The notes beneath the pieces are model-generated. The model saw nothing but the letters and a program-made list of their open reading frames with translations. It was not told the origin of the DNA and made no database searches. The position numbers and the translations under genes are program-made. From the NCBI GenBank assembly GCA_002762915.1, contig PCYF01000034.1, positions 1 through 12,827 on the forward strand: 12,827 nucleotides of DNA, given 5' to 3'. This DNA comes from Candidatus Woesearchaeota archaeon CG10_big_fil_rev_8_21_14_0_10_32_9. Lineage in GTDB: Archaea; Nanobdellota; Nanobdellia; Woesearchaeales; 21-14-0-10-32-9. Within the stretch, counting starts at the first letter, position 1, and the number at the start of each line of letters is the position of its first letter. Of the stretch, positions 3,660 through 11,001 are shown piece by piece.

Positions 3660-5858
3660 ATGAACGTGAAAAAAACAATAAAAAAAATGTCAGCAATTTT
3701 AGCTGGAGCAACCATGATTGGAGCTACAGTTTTAGGAGCAATGGCATACGATTTGAGCAGCTACCCAAGTCCATTTGTAACAGATGGCGTATTTAATGGG
3801 AAATTAGTTGTAGGAGAAATGGCAAAGCCATCCGATATGCTAGGAGTAACAGATATTGCAGCTAGCTTACAAGCAGCTTCAAAGACCGCAGTAGCAGGAG
3901 GCTCAGGAGTCTCAACAACAGTTACAGGTGGAAAAGATTACGACGAAATAGTATTAAACGGAGCTTGGGGCTCAGCTGTTAATTTGACAGATACTAAATT
4001 GTCTGGGTTTAAAGACACAACAACAAGATTCAATGATGATGACATTGACTACCATGAGCAATTGGAGCTTGGAGCAACAGCATTTGAGTTTCAAACATCA
4101 AGTGATGGTGAAAAAGACTTTGCTAACCAAGTATATGCTATAACTGATGCATCTGCAATTGAGTACAGACTCTATTTTGATGACTATGTGAATACATCTC
4201 TTGTAGGATCAGGCACTGGAGAAGATTACTTGGAGTTTGCATTATTAGGAAGACAATTAACAGTAACAGGTGTTGATGCTGACGATTATGGATTTACAGT
4301 AGAAGCTTCTAGCGAACATTTCTTAAAACAAGGACAAGAAGTTGAAGTAGCAGGAAAAACTGTAACTCTAGAAAGAGTAGGAGAAACGTCAGTAATAGTA
4401 GTTGTTGATGGACAAAGAAAAGTTATTGCTAGTACAGGATCTGCAACATTCGATGAAGCAGACGACTTTGAAGTTGAAGTTGAAAGTATCTTCTATGAAC
4501 AAGGCGCAACAGACAATGGAGCAAACTTGAAACTGGGAGATTCATTAACAGAATCAGCACAAAGTGGACAACCAGCAGAACTATTCGGTGAACCTGACAA
4601 AACAACAGAAGCTGATTGGTTATGGAGTATTGATTTATCATCAGAAACTGCAGGAGAACAATATGTTGGTATCGTAAACAATATTGACAGAACAGATCTT
4701 GACAGTAGCGAAAAAGAAAGACCAGCACTTGCATTAGGAGAAGAATTATCTTTCCCTAACAACTATGTAAGCATGCAATTCTACGCTTTGGAAACAGCAT
4801 ACGATGATTACCAAACAGTAACCCTGGAGTATGTGTACCAAAGTATAGATCTTGATGACGACAACACCATGACTGTTTCAGATGGTTCTGGATTGATTTT
4901 GTCTGCAGATGAACAAATCTTCGAAGTAGATGGAATCGAGACAGACACTGTTTACATTGTAGACAATGGTGCTGCAGCATATGAAGTATGGTATGATGAT
5001 GGTAGTGACGAAGTCAACGCATCTACAACAAGTGCAGTAGTTACAATAAAAGTTGATGACGATTCAATTACCTTAGAAAGACCAGCAGTAGTTGATTCGT
5101 TAATCAACTTTACAGACTTTACAAAAGCATTTAACTTAACCAATGGTGGAGTAGATGCAGTGTATTTCTTTGTAGAAACAGACAACTCTGATGAACACTT
5201 CGGTCTATTGGATGAAGATGAAGCAGGAGAACTACAGTACTCTTCAACAGGATTACAAGGTGGCGTAGCAGATATCGGAACAAAGGATTATGACTACATG
5301 ACTGATTTCGGAGTAATCATACCTGAACCTAAGTCACAGTTTGGTAGTGGAAGTAGCTTTGAGATAATGGTTCCAACAAACCAACAGAAAGCAACATTAC
5401 TTGTTAAAACAAGTACAACATCTGTTGGACCAAGTGGAGACGACTCAGGAGCTTACACAATAAATCCGATACCAGTAGGTGCAACAATCCTAGACAAGGA
5501 TGCTGAAGGCCTAGTAGGAACAACACCATTAGTAGTAGTAGGTGGACCATTTGTTAACACAATATCCGCTGAATTAATGGGCAACCCAACAACAGAAGAC
5601 ATCAACGCAATGTTCGAACCTGGACTTGCTAAGATCAAACTGTATGCTGACAAGAATGCAATCTTAGTAGCAGGATACAATGCACAAGACACCTTAGGTG
5701 CAGCATATGTACTAGCTGACTACGTAGATTACGCATTAACTGGAAGCGAAGTTGAAGTTGTAGTTCCATCACTACAGTCTTTAAGCGTAAGAACACCAAC
5801 CTTACCATCCGATAAGGCAGATGTTCCTGTAGCACCTGTAGAACCACAAACTGAGTAA
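3660..5858 (+). CDS. S-layer protein
   Basis: Major cell-envelope lattice protein of 732 residues. Residues 1-29 are a signal peptide with likely cleavage in GAMA|YDLSSY. The mature N-terminus (30-78: YPSPFV, LVVGEMAKPSDMLG, DIAASLQAA) and the C-terminal block at about 620-710 (TPLVVVGGPFVNTISAELMG, then AILVAGYNAQDTLGAAYVLA) match the paired ends of archaeal S-layer proteins of the Methanococcus-type S_layer_N/S_layer_C families. The centre is acidic, beta-rich and variable. The protein ends in a Pro-rich tail with no hydrophobic anchor, so attachment is probably non-covalent or through a partner. The SD GGAGGTG ends five nt before the ATG and fixes the start. A dedicated promoter, long leader and strong downstream T-tract suit an abundant monocistronic mRNA. 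Confidence 0.9.
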   Translation: MNVKKTIKKMSAILAGATMIGATVLGAMAYDLSSYPSPFVTDGVFNGKLVVGEMAKPSDMLGVTDIAASLQAASKTAVAGGSGVSTTVTGGKDYDEIVLNGAWGSAVNLTDTKLSGFKDTTTRFNDDDIDYHEQLELGATAFEFQTSSDGEKDFANQVYAITDASAIEYRLYFDDYVNTSLVGSGTGEDYLEFALLGRQLTVTGVDADDYGFTVEASSEHFLKQGQEVEVAGKTVTLERVGETSVIVVVDGQRKVIASTGSATFDEADDFEVEVESIFYEQGATDNGANLKLGDSLTESAQSGQPAELFGEPDKTTEADWLWSIDLSSETAGEQYVGIVNNIDRTDLDSSEKERPALALGEELSFPNNYVSMQFYALETAYDDYQTVTLEYVYQSIDLDDDNTMTVSDGSGLILSADEQIFEVDGIETDTVYIVDNGAAAYEVWYDDGSDEVNASTTSAVVTIKVDDDSITLERPAVVDSLINFTDFTKAFNLTNGGVDAVYFFVETDNSDEHFGLLDEDEAGELQYSSTGLQGGVADIGTKDYDYMTDFGVIIPEPKSQFGSGSSFEIMVPTNQQKATLLVKTSTTSVGPSGDDSGAYTINPIPVGATILDKDAEGLVGTTPLVVVGGPFVNTISAELMGNPTTEDINAMFEPGLAKIKLYADKNAILVAGYNAQDTLGAAYVLADYVDYALTGSEVEVVVPSLQSLSVRTPTLPSDKADVPVAPVEPQTE

Positions 5859-5875
5859 GTGAATAACTAACTCAA

Positions 5876-5895
5876 TTTTTTTTTCTTTTTTTTTT
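5876..5895 (+). terminator. T-tract terminator after the S-layer gene
   Basis: Nine Ts, one C, then ten Ts, starting 17 nt after the stop. Archaeal transcription stops intrinsically at such T-runs; this is the strongest in the window and separates the S-layer unit from the next gene. Confidence 0.7.
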
Positions 5896-5916
5896 ATTCT
5901 CATCTTTTATCAAAAA

Positions 5917-5926
5917 GTTTAAATAT
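5917..5926 (+). promoter_or_regulatory. TATA box of the secreted beta-domain gene
   Basis: GTTTAAATAT lies about 26 nt before the ATG at 5948, so the transcript should be leaderless or nearly so. The gene is therefore expressed separately from the S-layer gene. Confidence 0.55.
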
Positions 5927-5947
5927 TATCTAGATTGTAATTCATTC

Positions 5948-7813
5948 ATGAAAAAAGAGGAATTATTTCTAGTATTAGTTTTGGTGCTCTTGTCATCTGT
6001 AAGTGTTGTAAGTGCAGGAACTGATGAAATTCATAATGATTGGCATAAGTATAGGGATACATTTCAAATTGGAGATGATGTTTATAGATTAAGATTATTG
6101 GAATCAGATTTAGATCAATTAAGAGTTGATTTTAATAATGTAACAGTGCTTGTTCCAATTGATTCTTGTCAAGATTATAATGAATATGATTTTTGTTATG
6201 ATGAATATAGTTATGATGTTGATGAAGTTGATATTTCTGATCTAGGAGTTGTTATGCCCGGAGTTAGTTTTAGAGTACTAAAATCATATTCAGAGTCGCT
6301 TTCATCATATTTGAACTTGAATCATTATTATGAATATACATCAGACATAGGAGTAAAAAATACAGTATATGTTAAATTTGAAAATACTGGAACTGCTTGG
6401 GCTAATCCTATTAAATACGAAGTAACTCTTCCTGATACGGTTGAACTAGTATCAAAAAGATCTTTTACCCAAATAGGTAACAAGTTGGAAATGATAACTA
6501 GCCTTCCTCCAGATGGAGTGGTTGAGTACGACTTTTCGGTAAAATCAAATTCCACAGGAACACATACATTTAATTATGTAATATCGTCTACAGACGAAGT
6601 AAACGGAGAACAAAACTCAACAGGAAGTTTTGAAATGGATAGCCCAGAAATATACGGATATGAGTATACTAATTGGCTTTATCCAGAATCTGTTGGATTA
6701 TATGATGATTCAGAAATCGGAATTACTTTAACAAATACTTTGGATAAAGATTCAATAACAATAAAGAAACTTGTCCTTAATGCACCGCCATCTCTATCCT
6801 TGGTTCCTTCAGTCGGAACACTTTATTTCGCGAAATTCGGGCAATACAAAGGAGCAATAGATACAATTGATCCTGGAAAGACTAAAGATTTTAAGTTGAA
6901 GATAAGACCATTTTATACAGGAACATATAATCTTACAGGGGAGATTGAATTTGAAGTATTAAATAAAACATATTCTGATAATTTTAGTAAAATATTAAGC
7001 GTGACTGAGGGAGGAATTCAATCAAACCTTTGGTTAAGCAAATATGATGTGATTTCTGGAAGCGAATTGTTTTTGTATTTTACTCTGGAAAATTATAATG
7101 ATGATTTAATTTATACTGATTTTGATATAGCTATTGATGGAGGCTTTTTTACTGAACATACAAATTTATCTGCACTTAATAATAATCAAAAAGTGCAACT
7201 AATTGTGAAAGAATTAACTGTGCCAATGTTAGAAGCGGACAAGGAGTATAATGTTACTGCAAAAATTGAATATAAAAATCCTGCAGGACAATTTAGAACA
7301 CTTACAAATCAAGTTACTTTGTATGTCTCAGGAACAGGATCGCTACTAACACTAAGACAAGAAGCAAACAAAGAAAATGTAAATAGAGGAGAAGAAATAA
7401 TTGTGGAAACCTATGTTGGTAATTTGAAAGATGATTATTTTGGAGGTATATCTGTCTATGATGAATTGCCAAAAAATATTGAAGTTCAAGTTGGACAGGC
7501 CAGTAATCAAATAGGTTTGCAGGGAAAAGAAGAGAAGAGAGCATATTTGTATAAAATAAGAGTTCCAGAAGATTACGCAGATAATAAAATCGAAATAAAA
7601 TCAACAGTTAAATTGCCTGATTATGATTACGAAATAAATTCAACAAAGACAATATATGTTAATGATGCGCAACCACAAGAACAACCACAAGAAGAGCAAA
7701 ATTTGGATGTAAATATAGAAGATACAGGTCCAGAAGTTAAAGAATCTTTGTGGACTAAGATTACAAAAGGAATAGGAGACTTCTTTACAAGATTATTCTC
7801 AAGAAATAATTAG
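5948..7813 (+). CDS. Secreted multi-domain Ig-like/CARDB-like surface protein
   Basis: Exported protein of 621 residues, function unknown. Residues 1-23 form a signal peptide with likely cleavage after VSA. An N-terminal domain follows (about 28-115) with an acidic Tyr-rich stretch and a Cys pair (Cys74, Cys83). Four beta-sandwich-like units come next, at about 125-230, 235-355, 358-462 and 463-572; phrases such as VKNTVYVKFENTGTAW and EEIIVETYVGNL are typical of CARDB/NEW3-type extracellular folds. A Gln/Pro-rich linker (574-585) leads to a short amphipathic end, SLWTKITKGIGDFFTRLF, which could bind a membrane surface or partner. No transmembrane anchor is visible. Its position after the S-layer gene suggests an envelope role. 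The stop overlaps the convergent radical SAM gene by four nt. Confidence 0.85.
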   Translation: MKKEELFLVLVLVLLSSVSVVSAGTDEIHNDWHKYRDTFQIGDDVYRLRLLESDLDQLRVDFNNVTVLVPIDSCQDYNEYDFCYDEYSYDVDEVDISDLGVVMPGVSFRVLKSYSESLSSYLNLNHYYEYTSDIGVKNTVYVKFENTGTAWANPIKYEVTLPDTVELVSKRSFTQIGNKLEMITSLPPDGVVEYDFSVKSNSTGTHTFNYVISSTDEVNGEQNSTGSFEMDSPEIYGYEYTNWLYPESVGLYDDSEIGITLTNTLDKDSITIKKLVLNAPPSLSLVPSVGTLYFAKFGQYKGAIDTIDPGKTKDFKLKIRPFYTGTYNLTGEIEFEVLNKTYSDNFSKILSVTEGGIQSNLWLSKYDVISGSELFLYFTLENYNDDLIYTDFDIAIDGGFFTEHTNLSALNNNQKVQLIVKELTVPMLEADKEYNVTAKIEYKNPAGQFRTLTNQVTLYVSGTGSLLTLRQEANKENVNRGEEIIVETYVGNLKDDYFGGISVYDELPKNIEVQVGQASNQIGLQGKEEKRAYLYKIRVPEDYADNKIEIKSTVKLPDYDYEINSTKTIYVNDAQPQEQPQEEQNLDVNIEDTGPEVKESLWTKITKGIGDFFTRLFSRNN

Positions 7814-9027
7814 AGTTGAATTCCTGAGAAAATATTGTGTTTATCTCTTATTAATTTTATTTTGATTGTTCCTGAGGATTTTGAACAATTTAAAACGGTA
7901 ATGCAACGATCACTCGCTTCGCCTAATGCTTCGTGTGTTGTTCTTCCAAAACTCTTTAGATTAACTGAAATTATTTGACCTTTTTTGAAAGGTTTTGGAA
8001 ATGTTTCATCTGGATAAATTTCAAAAGTATTTTCTGTAATTATTAATTTAACATCATGTTCTTTTTCTTTTTGTTTTAGTAAATCAAAAAAAGAGTCCCA
8101 AGACATTTGTTCAGCAATATTACGTCCACTCTTGTAATTTAAGTAATTCTGAATGCCTATGCTAGGGTATTTTTTGTTCTTAATAGTCTTTGACAATTCT
8201 ATTATACCATCTAACTCTTGCTCGTTCTTTCCAGGAATAACTACGGGTGCTAAAAGAATATCGACCTTTCCTTCACAATATTTAATCATTTTTAGAAGAT
8301 GATCTAGATTAAATGGGCCATTTGCAAGCTCAGATGCAAGCGTCTTATCTAAGGTATGTATTGATAAATTTATTCTAGTTAATCCTGCAGCCACTAATTC
8401 ATCAATAAATTTAGGATTAAGAGTTAAACCATTAGTATTGATGGAAATGACTTTTACATTAGAGATGGATTTTAAATCTCTAATTAACTCTAAAAGTTTA
8501 GGATATAATAACGGTTCTCCTTGAGGGCCTATGTTCGCTTCAATTGGATTTTTCTTGATAGATGCTAGTTTAGCAAACTCCTCAACCAAGTATTCCTCCT
8601 CAACAACAATATCGGTTTTATCATTAACTCCCTCGCTAACTGAGCAGAATATGCAGCTAAGATTGCAACCCGTAAGGGGTTTTACCTCAATAATATTACT
8701 TCCACGATCAACGAGACCAAATTCATTTGTTCCAATTAAAGGAATTCCAGAATTTCTATGTATGTACAAAGTTTTTTTGTTTCTAACTTTGTGAAATAAA
8801 TTAGAAAAACCTTTATCTATGATTAATGAAAGCTTATTTCTTGCCTTTTTCTCAGAACACTCAAAGTTTATTGAACCATCAACAACTTCAAATTGGGAGA
8901 TATCAGATAATTCATCACTAGAGATATCAAAATAGTAATTTCTGATGAACTCAGCTCTAACAAAAGTTTTATCTTTCTCTGAAATTATTCTGAATTTCAG
9001 ATCTTCATACTCTATTTTACAGGACAT
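7810..9027 (-). CDS. Radical SAM enzyme with C-terminal TRAM-like domain
   Basis: Iron-sulfur enzyme that should cleave S-adenosylmethionine to start a radical reaction; the substrate is unknown. Counting from the ATG at 9027 (405 residues), the CxxxCxxC cluster motif is CNLSCIFC (Cys121, Cys125, Cys128). The GGEP-like SAM motif is GPQGEPLLYP (about 167-176) and further barrel strands include ISINTNGLTL and RINLSIHT. The tail (about 345-404: KKGQIISVNL through GTIKIKLIRD) resembles a TRAM-type RNA-binding beta-barrel. Overall it resembles the archaeal uncharacterised radical SAM group COG2100, from memory. The start is moved from a TTG at 9042 to the ATG at 9027 because a minus-strand TATA box (9049-9059) predicts a leaderless transcript there. 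Confidence 0.88.
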   Translation of the reverse strand: MSCKIEYEDLKFRIISEKDKTFVRAEFIRNYYFDISSDELSDISQFEVVDGSINFECSEKKARNKLSLIIDKGFSNLFHKVRNKKTLYIHRNSGIPLIGTNEFGLVDRGSNIIEVKPLTGCNLSCIFCSVSEGVNDKTDIVVEEEYLVEEFAKLASIKKNPIEANIGPQGEPLLYPKLLELIRDLKSISNVKVISINTNGLTLNPKFIDELVAAGLTRINLSIHTLDKTLASELANGPFNLDHLLKMIKYCEGKVDILLAPVVIPGKNEQELDGIIELSKTIKNKKYPSIGIQNYLNYKSGRNIAEQMSWDSFFDLLKQKEKEHDVKLIITENTFEIYPDETFPKPFKKGQIISVNLKSFGRTTHEALGEASDRCITVLNCSKSSGTIKIKLIRDKHNIFSGIQL

Positions 9028-9048
9028 TCTTATAGAAAACAATGTTAA

Positions 9049-9092
9049 GTTTTAAATATTCTGTATGTTCAATAAACCCTAAAATATATAAA
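9049..9092. promoter_or_regulatory. Divergent promoters for the radical SAM and HD genes
   Basis: On the minus strand ATATTTAAAAC (about 9049-9059) sits about 27 nt before the ATG at 9027. On the plus strand ATATATAAAAG (9084-9094) sits about 26 nt before the ATG at 9114. Both spacings imply leaderless transcripts and decide both start codons. Confidence 0.6.
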
Positions 9093-9113
9093 AGAAACAG
9101 AATAAGGATTATT

Positions 9114-9674
9114 ATGCAAAAACAAAATCGAGATTTAATAACGCTTTATGCAAAAGCAGTAGTTTTAGCAAATAAAAGACACGAAGGACAAATAAGGAGA
9201 GTAAGCGGAGAACCATATTTTATGCATCCCTTAAGGGTTTCTGAACGAGTAGGTACAACTTTTGAAAAGCATAAAAACATTGATGTCTTGAGAATTACTG
9301 CAATACTTCACGATTTGCTTGAAGATACACAAACTACTGAACAAGAACTCTCGGAAACATTTGGGAAAGAAATAACTACGCTTGTAAAAGAACTGAGTGA
9401 AAATAAGAAATTGCCTAGGTGGGAAGCTCATAAAGAATTCTTGGAGAGATTAAATGCCACAAAAGAGGATGTGAAATTAATAAAATTGTGTGATATACAA
9501 GATAATCTTGATACAATCGATGGAAATATTTCTTGGCAAGGATTTTTACAAAGAAGCAAAGAAATTCTGGAAAATATGACTGTGACTGGAGAAGATTATA
9601 AAGATATCTTTGAACTTCAAAAGAAAAATACTTTGCATAAAATAAATCAAGAATTACAAAAAAGAACTGAATGA
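9114..9674 (+). CDS. Stand-alone HD hydrolase, MESH1/SpoT-hydrolase type
   Basis: Predicted metal-dependent phosphohydrolase of 186 residues. In the family, the bacterial members remove pyrophosphate from (p)ppGpp, and animal MESH1 also dephosphorylates NADPH. The metal and active-site pattern is complete: His38 (YFMHPLRV), His66-Asp67 and Glu70-Asp71 (ILHDLLEDT), and Asp127 with Asn131 (KLCDIQDN). The spacing closely follows MESH1. The N-terminal ANKRHEGQIRR plus GEPYFMHP is also typical. No synthetase or regulatory domain is attached, so it is a single-domain hydrolase. The upstream ATG at 9042 is rejected because the TATA box at 9084-9094 places the transcript start at 9114. It is divergent from the radical SAM gene and convergent with the antiporter gene. 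Confidence 0.85.
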   Translation: MQKQNRDLITLYAKAVVLANKRHEGQIRRVSGEPYFMHPLRVSERVGTTFEKHKNIDVLRITAILHDLLEDTQTTEQELSETFGKEITTLVKELSENKKLPRWEAHKEFLERLNATKEDVKLIKLCDIQDNLDTIDGNISWQGFLQRSKEILENMTVTGEDYKDIFELQKKNTLHKINQELQKRTE

Positions 9675-9675
9675 T

Positions 9676-9697
9676 TCTTTTTTTATCTTTTATTTCT
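9676..9697 (+). terminator. T-rich terminator after the HD gene
   Basis: TTCTTTTTTTATCTTTTATT follows the HD stop at 9674 and runs into the 3' end of the convergent antiporter gene. It should end the plus-strand transcript. Confidence 0.5.
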
Positions 9698-10895
9698 CCA
9701 CAACAGCTCTGATGAAAAATTTCGAAAATTTGTTTATTATAGTGGACAAAATCAATGAGTAAATCATAATAAGAATAACAAGATTAGCAATAATGGTTAA
9801 ATTAGGATCTCCGTAAAATACTAAACTGAAGGCTAGAACTGCTACTGCTATGCCCTTAGGCATATTCAAGGTCATGAAAAGTTTTTCTTTGTAAGAATAT
9901 TCAGATGCTGCAAGACCAACATATATTGCAATATATCTTGTTAATATTAGTGTTGCAAAAATAAAAAGAGAGTTCAAGAGAAAATTTGATTCAAAAACTG
10001 GCTTCATAATGTAGCCTAATAAAATAAAGACTAGAATTTCAAGGGAATTGGATAACATTCCACTGAAACTCTGAAGGACATCTTTATGTGAGACATAAAT
10101 ATTTCCGAACATGAATCCTAGAACTGCGGCAGCAAGAACGCCGTTTCCATTAAGATTTTCAGCTAAAATATAAGATAATAAAGCTGCACAAATTATTGCT
10201 AATGCAGAAATTTTGTCTGAGTAAAATCTTTTCATCGCCTTAAAAAATATTAATCCAACAAGTATTCCTGAGCCTATACCTACTAGAATTTGGGTTAATA
10301 TGCTTGAAATATATATTCCGTAACTTATGTTTCCTTGACTGCTAATTTGTGCAATTACATCAAGAATAATAAATGGAACCAAAACAACTAGAGGAGTGTT
10401 TAAAATTCCTTCAACTTCCAAAAAATTAACAACTTTATTTGTTTTGGACTTTAACATAGCGAAAATTGATGCAGGATCAGTTCCTGAAATTATTGCTGCA
10501 AATACTAAAGAGTATAATACTGTAATTAAATGGAAGTTACCAAATAATAAAACAGATGAAACGATAGAAATTACAATTAAGTTAATAGCTAGAAAAAGTC
10601 CTGTTACTTTTAGTGTTGAAAATGATAAATTATCAAGAACTTTGATTTCAAATTGAGAAGATCCTTGAAATATTATTAAAATAAGTGTTATTACTGCTAC
10701 AGTTATTATCGTTTCATTGCTTATGTGTAAAAAACCATAGGTCTTGGATAATAACCCAATTAAAAAACCAGCAACGATCAAAAGAAGAACGTTAGATATT
10801 CTAACTTTTCTAGCAAAAAGTGAGACAAGAAGTCCGATAATGATGACTGAAACAAAATCAGTTAAAATACCCAATACTGCGCTAACTTCACTCAT
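9690..10895 (-). CDS. Monovalent cation/proton antiporter (CPA superfamily)
   Basis: Integral membrane exchanger of 401 residues with about 12 hydrophobic segments, expected to swap H+ for Na+ or K+ for pH and salt balance. Family signs are the unwound-helix motif SGTDPASIFAMLKS (137-150), the following EVEGILNTPLVVLVPFIILD (160-179), NGNGVLAAAVLGFMFGN (249-265), Arg320 in a membrane helix, and LNMPKGIAVAVLAFSL late in the protein. At the position of the CPA1 Asn-Asp motif it has Asn166-Thr167, so the usual ion-binding Asp is absent. There is no cytosolic TrkA domain. The start at 10895 is supported by an SD GAGG about six nt upstream; a TATA-like ATTTAAAT at about 10929-10936 suits a short leader. 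Confidence 0.87.
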   Translation of the reverse strand: MSEVSAVLGILTDFVSVIIIGLLVSLFARKVRISNVLLLIVAGFLIGLLSKTYGFLHISNETIITVAVITLILIIFQGSSQFEIKVLDNLSFSTLKVTGLFLAINLIVISIVSSVLLFGNFHLITVLYSLVFAAIISGTDPASIFAMLKSKTNKVVNFLEVEGILNTPLVVLVPFIILDVIAQISSQGNISYGIYISSILTQILVGIGSGILVGLIFFKAMKRFYSDKISALAIICAALLSYILAENLNGNGVLAAAVLGFMFGNIYVSHKDVLQSFSGMLSNSLEILVFILLGYIMKPVFESNFLLNSLFIFATLILTRYIAIYVGLAASEYSYKEKLFMTLNMPKGIAVAVLAFSLVFYGDPNLTIIANLVILIMIYSLILSTIINKFSKFFIRAVVEK

Positions 10896-10924
10896 GAAAA
10901 ACCTCTTTTTATAAACCTTAATTT

Positions 10925-10984
10925 AATTAAATTTAAATCTATCGATTCATTTTACTAATAAAATAAGAAAGTTTTTAATTAAAA
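10925..10984. promoter_or_regulatory. Divergent promoter region, antiporter and CCA enzyme
   Basis: An AT-only-rich 60-nt stretch. Toward the antiporter, GATTTAAATT on the minus strand (about 10928-10938) gives a roughly 13-nt leader that includes the SD. Toward the CCA gene, TTTTTAATTAAAA (10972-10984) lies about 25 nt before the ATG at 11002, implying a leaderless mRNA. Confidence 0.45.
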
Positions 10985-11001
10985 AAAGGGTCTGAATAAG
11001 A

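Noticed and set aside
4429..5847. Several open frames of 70-100 codons antisense to the S-layer gene
   Set aside because: They are low-complexity shadows (Leu/Gln- or Ser-rich) of the biased S-layer codons, without promoters, ribosome sites or recognisable domains.
9028..9042. TTG start adding five residues (MFSIR) to the radical SAM protein
   Set aside because: A minus-strand TATA box at 9049-9059 would begin transcription near 9027, where an ATG is present.
9042..9113. Upstream extension of the HD gene (MLSFKYSVCSINPK...)
   Set aside because: The TATA box at 9084-9094 lies inside this extension, the encoded residues do not resemble the family, and the ATG at 9114 fits a leaderless start.
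10396..10656. 86-codon plus-strand frame inside the antiporter gene
   Set aside because: It is antisense to well-conserved transmembrane motifs and has no promoter or family likeness.
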